DNA of 64,000 nucleotides from Dicyema japonicum (GCA_011109175.1 RDEW01000054.1:108074-172073); one strand, 5' to 3'. Numbered from the stretch's first letter, positions 30,181-42,724 are shown. A program made the numbers and translations. The notes: generated by a model from the letters alone, not told the origin.

Positions 30181-33100
30181 ATGGAATCACGTGAAAAGAA
30201 TAAGCTCAAAGATATTATAAGTAAGACATATTGTTATTTTAGCTGAATTTGCTAAACACAATTTTAAAAGAGTATTAAGTGAAACTCAAAAATTTATTAA
30301 TGAGTTTCGGAACAACTATAAAGCTATGGTAATCGTTATAATTTTGATGTAGGCAATACGTGGATTTACACTTTATAAGGTTGGAAGAAAGGATGATGGA
30401 ATGAAATTAATTGATCAGATTCATAGACTATATTCAGACGATGAGCAACTAGTTACTATTATGATTGAAAATTATAAATCTATCCAAAGATGTGACAGAT
30501 TTTTCTTAATTTCTAGACGATTTAATATTTGATTACGCGAAAAATATTATTGAAAAATATGAATTTGAACAAAGAACCTTAATTGATTTATTCCTTTCTT
30601 GCATAACTCATTCTATTTTGTCTGGTGAAGTTAGTCAAGTCACCAAAATTTGTATAAATATACAAAAAAGGTTTATGGAAAGTTCCATTTTCGCTTCTTT
30701 TAGGATTTTTATGGTTTATTTGGAGGTATTAAAGCAGCTATATTCTGAAATTTTAGGCTATTGAAAGTAATGATGAATCTAAAAGGTCTAAACTTTTTAC
30801 TATTGCGCTTAAATTGGCTGAGAATGATAAAAATGAAAATTTTGCAACATTTATCTTCTGGATTATTTTTAAATATCAACAAAACTACAACAGTTTATTA
30901 CAAATAATAGGTTTAATATTTTGAATTTTTATCTCTAAAGATATGAATCGTGAAAATATTTTAAATAACGACGTTTCTAAAATAGAAATATACAAAAAAC
31001 TTGAAAGATGGGAAAATTTAAAACAACTTTGTGAAAAAAGTCTTCAGATAAGGTTTTTATTAATTCTAAATTATCAGATTTGACACATTTATTTTAAAAA
31101 ATTATGTTGAATCTCTTGTAAAACTTGGAACAAATGAATTGTATTTATGATTTTATCTTTAATTTAAAAGAGGGGAAATTGATCATCAGATGATTTTTGA
31201 TAAATCAACTAATTTCTTGACTTCAATCACTGAATATGATAATCCTAAAAGTTGGGAATGGATGATTTGGAATTTTGAATTAATTATTTCATGTTCATGC
31301 ATTTCTACTGATTTTGATATTGTCAATTTAATTTATGACTATTTGACACTTTTTTGTCATAAGACTTGCTGCTGGCGAGATGTAAATTATTATCTTAACA
31401 AATTACCTGAAAATAGAAAAAATCAGTTATTAAAACTCGTATCTATGCTTTATTTTAGTTTTTGGTAGATGTATGAAAAATTCGATGCCAATGGGTTGGA
31501 TATTAACAATTTAAATAAAAATAATTTGGTATTGTTTTGATTATAATTTATCTCAGTCGATCAATTGTATAATACTGCAATATGTGAATGGACGTTTTAA
31601 CGAAAATGATGTTTTTGAACTTGGGTTAAAAGTTTTTAAGAGAAGATGGGATGAAGGTTGGTAATAATAATATATTACTATTTTACTATATTTTAAATTT
31701 AGAAAGATATGCCGAAATTTCACTGTCATTGATGTTTGATTCATTGGATTCGAAAAAAATTGGTCTATTTTTTATAATTTATTTTAGATTCTAATAATCA
31801 TTCTTATATCAATTTTATTTTATCTTTAAGAGTATTTTCATTTTTTGCTATGAAGCAATATCCCGATAATATTAAATTTCCTTTTTTGGTCTTACGTGCT
31901 TATAACTTATTGGGTCATAATAGTAAATTTACTTGTTAGGACTTCCGCTTTATCATCTGGAGATTTTTCAGCAAATGGAAATTAAACATATACAATTAGA
32001 TTCTATTGGGTATATTTGTATTTAAATTTACATCATAGATATTATTTCATCAATATATTAATGCGAGAGGGATGCTTAGAATACATTTTGCCGAAATTTG
32101 TAAAATTCTACAATCAAGTGACTACTTATGTTATTATTATTTTAAATTCTTTAGCTAACAGACACTATAATTTTTTCTCTAAGAGAATTGGCAATTCATA
32201 AGGTATTTTTTAGTTTATTTTTATTTATTATTTTTAATATTCCATGTTTTTTATTCATCTTAAATTATTGAAAATTTGTATTTTAGTTACCAGACATAAT
32301 ATGTTTTTACAAAGCACTTAGCAACTCTCAGCAAGGAATTTTGGTTTTAACTGAGTCGTATTTTATTCAAATTTACGAATCACTAACAATGTATGAAAGA
32401 TAAAATAATTATACTAGCTTTATCAAATTTAGAGAATCTTTAAGTAATTTAAAGTATTTAGGACTTATGATAAAACGTTTTGAGAATGTACAATTTTCAA
32501 TAAACTATGATTATACCTCTTGTCAATTCACTTCAAACATAACAAAGTATTTTAATTATTAATTTTTAGGGGAAATAACGAAAAATCATTTAATAAATCT
32601 ATTAAGGAACAAGTTTTCTATTTGATTATCCTTGTAGAAAATTTATGTCAGATTTCGAGTTCTGTTAAGTTCTTTAATAAGTGAAATTATTTGCATTTCA
32701 TCTCCAGACTGCTCGAAAAAATATACTGATGAACATTTTGAAATATGTTCTCAGTTAGTAAACAAAATATCTATCTATTTTGTTGAAAATCCGTTACCCA
32801 TATTCGAAAATATGAATTTTGTATTTTGTGTTACTCATTTAATTAGAATAGTTATTTTGTTGACTCACCATATACTTACTTTTATAGTTTTAAGTGTGGA
32901 GAGATTGTATCGTCGTTATGGGGAATATTCTCATTTGTTTATCTAGAATTGTTTGATGAAGGTTTTTATGCTATATATTTAGGTTTAGATAAATTTAACA
33001 GCATGTTGAATGAGTTTAAGTGTTTACTAGGTAATTTTTTTTATTTTTTCGTTTATTGTTAATCTAGATACTTATTTTAGACAATATGTTGGAGATTACC

Positions 33101-33653
33101 TATGGAATTTTGGACGCTTCTTTTATTTCGCAAGCATTATTTACTTCAAATATCGAAGTTTGTATTGTTTAATAATATTATAGATTTTTAAACTTATTTC
33201 ATTGTTTTTAGGTTTTATAAAACAAATTTTTGACATCAGGTATTCCTTAAAGAAAAAATGTAGCAATGTTAAATATTCTATTTTACTTCTTAGATACATA
33301 AATTCCTGATCGAAATTTTTTCTAAAACTAGAGAATCTATTTTTAAAGTACGCAATTATTGTAATCAACCCAATTTGGCTAAAATCAGTGAACTTTTATC
33401 GAAACGTGATTTCATTAGTAATGTATTTTTTACCATTTTATTATTTAGTTTTCAAACAATAGTGAAATTAAAGATATTCTTGAAGACACACATAATAATT
33501 TACAAAATGCTGAATTAAATTTTCCTCGAAGTTGTACGAGCAAAAATCGACTATCTTGTATAATCTTATAAAATTTATTGACTCAATTAAATTTTAGTAT
33601 TGTCAAAAGATATCGTTTCATTCTTTAATTTGAGTGTTAGTAAATTACCTTAG
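30181..33653 (+). CDS. NAA25: NatB auxiliary subunit NAA25 (MDM20-like), many ~22-31 bp introns
   Basis: The ATG at 30181 opens a 40-nt exon. Clear introns are 30221-30242 (22 bp), 30329-30352 (24), 30492-30516 (25) and 30726-30756 (31); similar GT...TTTTAG gaps recur to the end. Joined exons give a TPR-type start (AIRGFTLYKVGRKDDGMKLI). Further family landmarks follow: KIEIYKKLERWENLKQL (animal NAA25: MYKKLSRWPECNAL), FCHKTCCWRDVNYYLNKLPE (FGDKPCCFTDLKVFVDLLP), RAYNLLGHNSKF, then LPLYHLEIFQQMEIKHIQLDSIGYI (VDLYSSLDAKHIQHDTIGYLL). These occur in the right order and spacing. The protein would be about 950-1000 residues, near the animal length. NAA25 anchors NAA20 to ribosomes for N-terminal acetylation of Met-Asp/Glu/Asn starts. 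The last ~35 codons and the stop at 33651 depend on one predicted intron. Confidence 0.82.
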
Positions 33654-33839
33654 TCTTTAAAATTCTGATTTGAGTTCTATAATTTTGGACCGCATTATTA
33701 TTCACTCTTAACAGCTCATGACGTATAATAAATTTTTTAAATGTCTCTACAAATTGAAATAATGTTAAATTAATTTTGAGTAGTAATTGTATCATCATTG
33801 AGCGTCGTTCACATAATGAAGCAACATATATTATACCCA

Positions 33840-34700
33840 AGAGACTGGACACGACATGCTCTTCCTCCGTTTATGCCAATGCATGAAAATATGGACTTTT
33901 CTGCTCGTCTTGCGGTGACTTTTCACCTCGGATGCATAAAGATATCTCAGCGAGTTGCATGCTCGCTCTGCCTGTGGAACTGAAGTGTCTGCATGGGCAC
34001 TGGTCGGAAAACCCAGAAGATCACTCCAATCGAGCCCGTCGAACCGAATGAGCCATTGACCACAATGATATGGACAACCTCTTGTTCTTCTTGTCGGATC
34101 TAAAAAAAGCCAGGAAGATTCCAATCAGGATCCCAAGACCCACTCGCATCCTCACGGCTACATGCCTGGCCTCTGCAATTGACGATGCTTTCACGTCCGA
34201 CGACCAGAAAACTCCTCAGTTTCGCCCCGATGACACTTGGAATTCCATTTATCGACTCAAAAGGAGATCAACGAAACACAGGAGAAAGTACAATACTTGG
34301 GAACTCCCTTTCCTCAAAAATGAAGAAGAACATCCAGGTTTTCCATATAATTCTCTCACCAAGACGGAAGTCCTGAAGCCAAAACACCCTGATGTCAATC
34401 CTCCGGTTTCTTTGAATGGCCCTGACAAACTTGGAGAGAGAGTAAATCGTAAACTACTTGAAGGCAACGTCCGAGCGGCGTTGCCAGCGACGATACTGTC
34501 ATGGCCACGACGCCTGAGGTGCTTGAACTACTCAGACGAAAACATTATGTCCTCCGGCAGATTACCGCCCATTCGTGCTTCCGAGAAATTTGTCAAGGAC
34601 GACCGTCACTGAAGGCAAAGTGCGGCGCGGCATTTCGTCGTTTGCGGCGAGTAGAACTGGAGGTCTTGCGGCCAGGTCACATCAAGAATCTTAGGCTGGG
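33840..34700 (+). pseudogene. Diverged RLE-type LINE remnant (PHD region and N-terminal half)
   Basis: Two frames together reproduce a PHD-like stretch (KYGLFCSSCG / TFHLGCIKISQRV). Then comes KKARKIPIRIPRPTRILTATCLASAIDDAF, aligned with the RSIPVKIPKAARPLAAEALTKAIDDAL of the element at 14650, and later VNRKLLEGNVRAAL (VRSKLLEKGTRSAL) and LEVLRPGHIKNL (LDGLRPGHLKDL). Divergence and breaks show an older copy of a related subfamily. It ends inside the early RT, where a different LINE begins. Confidence 0.6.
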
Positions 34701-35660
34701 GCTACTGCAGAAGCTGGCTGCAGTAGCACTGGAGTTTGACGCCGAACGGTACAAACATGGTGCAAGAATGTTTGCTGCTGTTAAACAACTATCCTGCAAT
34801 ACCAGACCGGAAAGAATCACAATTACAGGAAAAGTAATAATCAACAGCCAGGAATCAGCAAATAAAATTGCCACTTTTTACAAAAAACGAATAAATCTCA
34901 ATGAAAACTTGGAACCGTTTGAAGGAATTCACAGAAACTTGAATCAAAGCATCACGCATTACGAAGTCGTTTCAGCCTTTAGTAAGCTCAAGAATGTTCA
35001 GCCCTGGACCAGACAACGTGAATGCAGAATTATTTAATTACGCCCCAGAGAGGGTGGATGAGTTACTCTGCACAGTCCTAAACAGAACCTTCAAATGTCA
35101 CAGTCCATTTGATGTGGGGAATGGCACCTTGATCCCAATTCAGAAACCTGGAAAGAAAAGAGGAAATCTAAACAACCTACGCCCGATTACACTAATGAAT
35201 ACGATAAGGAAAATACTCTCCCTTGTTGTGGTGGATCGTATTTCAGGCCCTGTAAATGACTTCCTGAACCCAAGTCAAAGTGGATTCAGACCTGGAAGGT
35301 CGACGGCAGACGTTGTATGGAGCCATTGGTGGATGTGTGCAATGTGCCAGAAACACAAAGAAGAAATCTCAATCCTTGGAATTGACTTATCCCGTGTTTC
35401 GACACTATCAATCACAAGAAGCTAATGCACGTAATGGAGAGTATTCTAGACGAGGATGCATCACGTATGATCAGATTTTTACTCTCCAACACATCGCTAT
35501 CAGTGCGCGTGGGAAATTACAACTCAACAAGATTTAAAACCGACACCGGCGCACCACAGGGAGACTCGTTATCCCAGGTCCTATTCATGATATGTCACAG
35601 TCTGATAAATCGTCAGTTTGATGAATCGTCACGTAACAAAAATATATATTTAAATTAATA
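34700..35660 (+). pseudogene. Family A LINE RT, 3'-truncated
   Basis: In order: VIINSQESANKIATFYKKR, GPDNVNAELFNYAPE, GTLIPIQKPGKKRGNLNNLRPITL, PSQSGFRPGRSTADVVW, ILGIDLSR (then a frame change to the FDTINHKKL equivalent), and GAPQGDSLSQVLF (~35550). The sequence stops before the YADD box. At least two frameshifts are present. The motif spelling is close to 26025-27277, so the same family is likely. Confidence 0.7.
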
Positions 35661-35734
35661 AATAAGACTTAAATTTACTCTAATGATGCTAAAGTAAATT
35701 CTAATTAACAAAAAATCCCCTAACACTGAATAAT

Positions 35735-36990
35735 ATTATTATGTTGTTAGCGTGGTGTCATGTGGCTCACCAGAAATGGTGTCACCCATTCCAAAAAGGA
35801 ACGAAAAGAGGCAACAGCTTCTCCCCACCGTCCGGTGGTCCAAATGTGTTAATTCCAAACTCTCATATTTTGTGGATTCGTTTGGTCTATTATCTGACAA
35901 TCAGCTGGGAACGAGGAAACATTGTCAGGGCGCTAAGGAACAGGCCCTTATTAATCAATGCTTAAATAAGGAGTATGGAAACGCCCTTTATTCTGCTTGG
36001 GTGGATGTGAAGAAGGCCTTTGATTCTGTTGACCATGAATTTTTATTTTATGTATTGGACTGTTCAGGAATACCCCGTTGGATTATTAACTTTGTAAAGA
36101 CCATAGTAAGAAGTGGACTGTAAATCTCCACTTAGATGGAAGAAGAATTGGTTCTGTAAAACTGGGACGTGGAATTCTGCAAGGAGATTCATTATCCCCT
36201 CAACTATTTGTTATGGTAATGGAACCCTTTAGCAGGATTCTTAACTTTATGTTCCCAAGACTCCAAATTAATCAGGAGGATCCTAATACACTGACTTATA
36301 CTACAAATCATTTGTTATTCATTGGTGACCTAAAGATATTTGGGCTAAAAGAAATACTGTTATTAAAATGATGAAAGTTGTTCACGATTTCTTTCATGCT
36401 GCCGGCTTAAGTCATTTTCTAATGTAAAATCGTTATCATGTTGTGAAACTCTGGAAGGAGTCAGTGGATATTGATATTTGGGTGTTTTTGAAGATGAGGA
36501 AAGTAATGTTCTTAAAAGCAAAGTTATGGAGTCCATACTTGAAAATGTTAAGAAGAGAATAACCATGCTTTCAAAAACAAAGTTAAATTCTGTGAACTTA
36601 TTTCACGCAATAAATGAATACGCAATGTCCCTATATAACTATTATATAGGATTAATTAATATTGAACCATACGAATTTGATGATATTGACCAACAAATGA
36701 CCAACAATAACTGCTTACGTCACTCAAGTTGCACCTCAAACCTGCAAATAAAGAGAGGCTGTAAATCGAGGTAAGAGTACTTACCTTGGAAAAACAGTCG
36801 ACTGTGTGTTTGCGAAGGTCGGGAATTCTGCGAGTATTAAAAACAAAAAAATGGCACTTGGCTACAATCGCAGGATTTCTTGCCTCTAAATATGCAATTG
36901 CCGACAGGGAAAGCATGGATATTAAGTCCCTCAAGGACACTCAGAAAAAATATTTATTGTGACCGGTTCAGAATGAGATACGGTTGAATA
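35735..36990 (+). pseudogene. R4/Dong-like LINE, internally deleted, with the 2A-LINE 5' leader
   Basis: It starts with a CACC/GGTG hairpin leader and VAHQKWCHPFQKGTKRGNSFSPP, matching the start of the 2A-type LINE (VSHQIRCHPFRKKTKRAINFSSP). It then jumps to RT: LLSDNQLGTRK, WVDVKKAFDSVDHEFL, GRGILQGDSLSPQLF, NHLLFIGDLKIFG (catalytic box with G for the first D). The C-terminal part is EDEESNVLKSKVMESIL...LSKTKLNSVNLFHAINEYAMSLYNYYIGLI, characteristic of the R4/Dong/R2 side of RLE-type LINEs. Stops and frame changes are frequent. Confidence 0.6.
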
Positions 36991-37089
36991 AGAGCCGTTA
37001 AATATCGATATTCAATGTACCGATTTAAAAGCCAATCAAACAAAATGGGCAATCGTCCCTAGACAAGGCAAAGAAAAAAAAAAAAAAAA

Positions 37090-37303
37090 AAACTAATTAC
37101 TGTTAAGAAACCAAAGCCTGAAACCAAAACTAATTAAGTGGGTTTGTATTCATCGTGTAGAATCATTTTATGAGAAACCACATGTCTCTACTTCGTTTGG
37201 ACCCCAAAAATTACATCATATTTTCCATAAGTAATGTAATAATTTTTCTATCTTTCTGACTTTCAGGTCGTAATCCTCTTCGATATTGGAATTTAAGTCA
37301 AGA
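37090..37303 (-). mobile_element. R1/jockey-type LINE 3'-end fragment
   Basis: About 210 bp duplicate the 3' end of the LINE at 37690-37900 (same strand). At the plus-strand left edge it is preceded by an 18-base A-run. At the other end it abuts the pogo remnant exactly where the right arm of the inverted repeat begins. Confidence 0.65.
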
Positions 37304-37767
37304 TAATTCAAATAATAAATGAATCGAACCAAACACCTAAGTCGACACAAAAATTTCTCAGAAAGAAGTATGGAATGACTCAACTTCTTGCCAAAATGGA
37401 CACAGAAACCAATGCGACACCACTTGCAAAAAAATTTCTCTCTTGGATGCTATTCGGTGGATTATCACATCTTGGATGGACGTGAAATCAAACACAATCT
37501 CCCTCTGCTTTAATAAGTGTGGCATTCCAGTCAAAATATATGATATAAATGTCACGAGCCTAGGGTGTTACCGAGCCTAGGTGGTTGTTACACTTATGGA
37601 CTTAGAATAACCGATAACTAAACGACCAATTTTACAGGACCCAAGAACAACAATTAAGACAAGACAAAATTTATTTTCTAACAAACCCCAAATCTAATTA
37701 CTGTTAAGAAACCAAAACCTGAACCAAAACTAATTAAGTGGGTTTGTATTCATCGTGTAGGGTCATT

Positions 37768-38985
37768 TTATGAGAAACCACATGTCTCTACTTCGTTTGG
37801 ACCCCAAAAATTACATCTCATTTTCCATAAGTAATGTAATAAATTTTCTATCTTTCTGACATTCAGGTCGTAATCCTCTTCGATATTGGATTTTAAGTCC
37901 AGTCCATATGCCAATTTAATCGCAAATCTTCTGGACTTTTCCAATTTTTTGACAAAGACATCACTTTCTTTTGTTCTAAACCATCCTTGATAACCATATA
38001 TCAAGAATGGTTCAACACACGCTGAATACACAAAAAGAAAAGTTTCAGGCTCCATATGAAATCGAATTAAAGATTTCAACATTCCTGTAGCTTTCTTTCT
38101 TCGTGTTTTAATATGTTCCTTGAAAGATCCTCTTCGATCTATCAACAATCCGAGATACTTCAATGTTTCAGAGATTTTTATATCCCCAGTATTCACACAT
38201 TGATTAATATTTTTTCTTTTACTTGCAATCCAAGTGACTGTTGTTTTTTCCCTCGATAGAGTCAATCCATTGTTTTGGCACCACTTTCCAATCTTAGTAA
38301 TATGAGATTCCACCCTTTTCCATGAAATTTGTTTATTCATGCTTGAATCAAGCACAAGAATGTCATCAGCATAAATAATCATTTGACTATTTACGCTCTC
38401 TGTTTTCGTCAAATCTCTCATTACGCAATTGAAGAGTAGCGGGCTGAGAATTGAACCCTGTGGAACTTCTATTCTCAATTCAATTTTCTTTGAAATTAAA
38501 TTTCCAACACGTATATATGACTTTCTTTTTGAAAGAAAGTTTTCTATCCAAACTAACGCAGTTTTCCCAATTTCTGCTTTTGACAACGTATCAAGAATTC
38601 CAAAGTGCCAAACACTGTCAAACGCTTTTGTTATATCCAAACATGCTATTGTAAGAAATTCCTTTTTATTTCGTGAAATTTCGATTGCAGATCTTAGCTC
38701 TTTAAAGCAATCTCCAGTCCCTTTTTTATGCCGAAATCCCAGTTGATTATCAGAGAGAAAATTATTATCCTCAACATGCCTTGATAGACGATTGAAAACA
38801 ATTTTTTCCATAACTTTCGATATTGAGCAGACTAGGCTAATTGGCCTATAACTATCTGCTTTTGACCTTGGCTTTCCTTTTTTCACAACCATGCGTACAA
38901 TTGTTCGTTTCCAATAAGCTAGAACATGACCAAAACTCCAAGAAGAATTATTATGACCAATGCAGTCAGCTCTGAAGCTCGCTTC
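37768..38985 (-). CDS. R1/jockey-type LINE reverse transcriptase, uninterrupted 374-codon frame
   Basis: Minus-strand frame 38892-37768 is open for 374 codons. It contains SYRPISLVCSISKVMEK, QLGFRHKKGTGD, LDITKAFDSVWH, VPQGSILSPLLF and YADD (rc ~38370), followed by the thumb and a C-terminal region with LHYLWKMRCNFWGP. Unlike the left copy there is no stop after YADD and PQG is intact, but the element lacks endonuclease and ORF1, so it cannot be autonomous. Upstream sequence to 38985 continues the RT N-terminus (NSSWSFGHV...). Confidence 0.7.
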   Translation of the reverse strand, partial: EASFRADCIGHNNSSWSFGHVLAYWKRTIVRMVVKKGKPRSKADSYRPISLVCSISKVMEKIVFNRLSRHVEDNNFLSDNQLGFRHKKGTGDCFKELRSAIEISRNKKEFLTIACLDITKAFDSVWHFGILDTLSKAEIGKTALVWIENFLSKRKSYIRVGNLISKKIELRIEVPQGSILSPLLFNCVMRDLTKTESVNSQMIIYADDILVLDSSMNKQISWKRVESHITKIGKWCQNNGLTLSREKTTVTWIASKRKNINQCVNTGDIKISETLKYLGLLIDRRGSFKEHIKTRRKKATGMLKSLIRFHMEPETFLFVYSACVEPFLIYGYQGWFRTKESDVFVKKLEKSRRFAIKLAYGLDLKSNIEEDYDLNVRKIENLLHYLWKMRCNFWGPNEVETCGFS

Positions 38986-39089
38986 CGAAGAGAGCGGGCA
39001 TTAATCAGGGTTATCCTGATTACTTCTGATTTTTTTGGTGGCTGATCCCTCCTCTTAGAATTAACAATTAATCTGACAGAGAACATTTA

Positions 39090-39870
39090 TATCTAGAATT
39101 AACAATTAATCTTCGATTGTCGTCTACATGTGATTTAGCACAGTACTCAGTCTCAATGCAATTCACCTGGGTGATAATGCCTACTTTTAGGACACCTTTC
39201 GACACCAATCAGCATAAAAGTATATTCTTGCTATATTAGAGCACTGCACAATATCGTTGCAGCCAGTCAAGATTCTAACTTAGAGGCGTTCAGTTATTAT
39301 CTTTCAGACGATAGCTTCGCACCACTGACTTTTCAGTCAAGTGCATGAACCAAATGTCTGACTCTGCAGTTCCTTACGTAATTTGCAGAATTACTGTGGC
39401 AACGACACCCAATCAGGGTAAAACTAACCTATCTCACGATGGTCTAAACTCAGCTCACGTTCCCTGTTAGTGGGTGAACAATCCTACACTTTGCGATTTA
39501 TGCTTCGCAATGATAGGAAGAGCCAACATCGAAGGATCAAAAAGCACCGTCGCTATGTACGCTTGGGTGCCACAAGCCAATTATCCCTGTGGTAACTTTT
39601 CTGTCACCTTTAACTTAAAGCTTTTAAAAGTAAAAGGATCGATAGGCCACGCTTTCGCGCCTTGCATGCGTACTGAACATGCAAATAAGGCGAGCTTTTA
39701 CCCTTTCGCGCTATGGTAGATTTCTGTTCCGCCTGAGCTCACCTTTGGACATCTGCGTTATCGTTTAGCAGATGTACCGCCCCAGCCAAACTCCCCAAAT
39801 GACACTGTTTTCAGATCCGATCGACCCATATAGGGTCTTGGACTATATCCTTCCCGGATGGGATAGTACG
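39090..39870 (-). rRNA. 28S rRNA 3'-region fragment, probably a pseudogene (right arm)
   Basis: Inverted copy of 21010-21760 with the same landmarks (rc of ACCACAGGGAT near 39590, GAACGCCTCTAAG near 39285). The sarcin-ricin equivalent reads ATTACGTAAGGAAC, one more change than on the left. It lacks the 22-bp duplication seen on the left. Confidence 0.9.
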
Positions 39871-39969
39871 GCATTACTGAATTAGTAAGAAGACGACTAA
39901 GAACAACAATTAACAGATAACATGATTTATTCGCAAAACCCCAACTAACTAAACAAGGTAAGAGCCATT

Positions 39970-41037
39970 AACTAAAGAGGAAAGCCAAGATTTGGGGTCG
40001 TCTATATCGGGGCACTCTCATGAGACACCGTATGTCTCTTCTCCGTAAAAAGCCCCAATTACAATGCAAGTTTCCACAAGCAATGTAATAAATCACCAAT
40101 TCTGCTCGTTTTTCTTTCGTATTCGTCATCAATTTCAGATGATAAATCCAATCCATGTGCGAGTTTAACTCCATAATTTCGACTGAAGTTACAATCTTAA
40201 ACTCTCCAGACTTCATCCATTTTACAAGGCATTTTCTATCTTGATTGGTTGTTACACAACCATAGCCAATATGTTTAGCGTTAATGTCCCCAACAAGGAT
40301 TGGATATTCACTGTTTTCCATAAATTTGTCGACAATCCATGGATACTCTCGTAGTTTTTTAGAATAGATTTTTCCGATAGTTATCCATCACATGGTTATT
40401 TGTAGTTGAATACTTGCTAGTTCACAAAGATTTTCTTCATTGATCGTGGGTAGTCTTGTATTAAAGAAGTTTTGTAGTAAATTGAAGTTCCTGTTCCAGC
40501 ACAAAAACCAGTCTTTCAAAAAAACAAATAAAAAAATCTAATGAGTCGTATCCATCAATTTTAAATGGTCTTTTCTTCAATTTAGTTTCGTTTATAATTA
40601 GAACTTCCATCTGGATCGTGCTGGCTATAGCAACCAGCAATGAGGCCCGTTTCCGAAGAGAACGGGCATTAATTAGGGTTATCCTGACTACTTCTGGTTT
40701 TTTCGGTGGCTGCCCTCTCTTCTTAAGAGCGCCACTCTCTTCTCTGTGTTGAAACTTCTACTGTTTCTTTTTTAGAAGGTTTCTTATTATATGTGGTATT
40801 CCATCCAGTCTGCTCATACATTCTAAACTCTGACTTTAATTTCTTATTCGTTCCAATTTTGGAAACTTCACTTTCTCCATTATGGGCATTTTCTCGTTTT
40901 AGAAATAATTTTCCATTCGATTCTTTCCTTTTTTGGTCAATTTTGTTTTTCTTCGCTATGTTAGCTTCAACAGCCTTGGGGCATCTTCCATAATTTGCAA
41001 AGTGGCTGGATGAACCACAATTCACACACGACTTATT
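39970..41037 (-). pseudogene. R1/jockey-type LINE, internally deleted, right-arm copy
   Basis: Mirror of 19830-20900: the minus strand reads NCGSSSHFANYGRCPKAVEANIAKK and a Lys-rich tail at 41025-40723, then NARS endonuclease pieces, ENSEYPILVGDINAKHIGYG (~40310), and CGNLHCNWGFLRRRDIRC near the end. Frames are somewhat better preserved here than on the left. Confidence 0.6.
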
Positions 41038-41261
41038 AAAGGAAATTAATTTTTTTATTAAATAATTACAGCATAAATTAAATTATTATATTTTCTACTA
41101 ATAGAAGTTACAAAATAACTTAAATAGAGAAATAATAAGTATATCACGAGAAACAACTAAACATAGATAGAACATCATTATAAATCTCGCATGAAACTAC
41201 ATCCCTGATAGACACTAATTCCCTATGCTGTTATTATTTAATAAAAAAATTAATTTCCTTT
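41038..41261. mobile_element. MITE-like element, copy 2
   Basis: Inverted copy of 19598-19820 with the same AAAGGAAATTAA ends and flanking ATT on both sides. Confidence 0.6.
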
Positions 41262-42059
41262 ATTTATCTCAAGCGATAAATTAATTTTCAATAAGCGAAT
41301 TTAGGCTCGTTAACACCCTAGGCTCGTGACATATAAACGACAATCCTGAAAACAATTTACTGTTCAGACCCCTCATGAATAGACTAGTCGATAATCCAAT
41401 GACAGAAGAAGAATTTGTCAATTTTAGACTTGGAAGTACCCACTGAAAATCCCAAAGATTTGGAATCATTCCTAGTTTAGCAATACCAAACAGTCTCAGC
41501 TTTTGAAGATAATGACAATGACTCAGATTCTGATAAGCAAAAAGGGCCAAAACATATAGAGAAATTAACATGCACAAATGTTCAACAAATGCTAGACCAA
41601 ATCTGCCACTTTGCTTGCACTCAAGACCCTTCATTACTCGATCCAGTCAACAGACTGATCTATCTGAACAATAAAGCGATTGCTGAATTGAAGCTAAATA
41701 CGAGGCAATCCTTATTGACAGATTTCTATTAATTTTACTGTTTCACTTTTTCGTTATAAATAAATTTAATGACTTGTTCAATATACCGACCTCCCCTCTA
41801 TACCGGACAATTCTGTCGGTTTCGAGAGGAATCGGTTTAGAGGGGTTTGACTGTACTCTGATTGGGTAAATCTCCGCTCCGAACAAGATATATGACAAGT
41901 GTAGGAATAAATATCATTTTAGCTGGACATTAATGAAATTTTTATATCTAAATTTTTTCCACGTCACTTGTGTTTTACACGATTTAGGTCTTGTTTAAGG
42001 CAGTCGAAGTGTCGATCTAGGTCGTCCGACCACGTGAAGAACAAAATACGCTGTGAAAT

Positions 42060-42650
42060 GTTCTCACAAATAGGAAAATCCACCCTAAATTGTTGTCACA
42101 AATGGAGAAGCTGCTAAAAGCAGCCAAATATTATTCCCAGAATCTTCCAGAAATTAATAAATTTGTCTCTGAATTTGAAGGAAATGGAGTTTAATCAAAA
42201 ATGTTAGATGAGGTGGTGACGTCCCCCTCTTGAAAAGTATGTCTGAAAAACACGAAAATTGCAACCTAAATGACTTCTCTCTTTTAACGGTTCAATGTCA
42301 AAGGACTCTCTAGTGCATGGAAAAGAAAAGAACTTTGTGAAAGACCTTTCAAAATACAAGATATTAATCGGATGTCTCCAAAAGACAAAAATATCGAAGG
42401 AGTTTGAAATCTTATACAAGAGAACAGGAACTGAGCCAATATCATGTGAGATTACTGATTCAAGATGGTGGCTCTTTGGACACATACTCTGCCACGATAT
42501 GGGGACCCCTGCCAACATAGCAACGGAGGAGTATTTGTCTTAGAAGCTTCTCGTTTCCGCGGCCGGCCGAGGACAACACTGCCGGTTATTCTAGATTGAA
42601 GATCTCAGGATACGCTACGGAACATGGCAACGGATCGAAAAAGATGGGGA
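42060..42650 (+). pseudogene. Family A LINE derivative (endonuclease-tail fusion), right-arm copy
   Basis: Same structure as 17960-18570 on the opposite strand: AAKYYSQNLPEINKF, then EKHENCNLNDFSLLT, DLSKYKILIGCLQKTKI, SRWWLFGHIL and EEYLS...GRGQ-type tail. Minor indels split the frame differently from the left copy. Confidence 0.6.
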
Positions 42651-42724
42651 CATTAATTAGATTGTTAACTTTTCGTGTTGCACATGCTTTGTCATGATCT
42701 TGGCATCGCGTACGTGCCTAGAAT

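Larger units (their letters stand above)
37550..41331. mobile_element. TIR-bounded composite element, right-arm copy
   Basis: Ends TGTCACGAGCC (37550) and GGCTCGTGACA (to 41331) are flanked by TATAAA at 37544-37549 and 41332-41337, the reverse complement of the left-arm duplication. Length is 3782 bp against 4771 bp on the left. The difference is almost all one 972-bp deletion covering the LINE ORF1. Confidence 0.8.
37304..41853 (+). mobile_element. Pogo/Tigger-like transposon, right-arm copy, one end lost
   Basis: The TIR GAGGGGTTTGACTG ends at 41853 followed by TA; the opposite TIR is missing because the copy is cut at ~37304. Transposase pieces read on the plus strand here: KKYGMTQLLAKMDTETNATP at 37365-37425, WIITSWMDVKSN around 37460, and the C-terminal DNPMTEEEFVN region around 41390. 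Confidence 0.7.

Noticed and set aside
37075-37092. 18-base A-run as a poly(A) tail of the adjacent LINE fragment
   Set aside because: The LINE fragment is on the minus strand, so the run would be a T-run at its 3' end; it is not the expected tail.
37768-38892. Long RT ORF as a functional autonomous LINE
   Set aside because: The frame is intact but endonuclease and ORF1 are deleted in this copy, so it cannot be self-sufficient.
41281-41634. 117-codon minus-strand ORF (also 19226-19441) as a membrane protein
   Set aside because: Antisense to the pogo transposase C-terminal region; its hydrophobic look comes from reading acidic/helical codons backwards.
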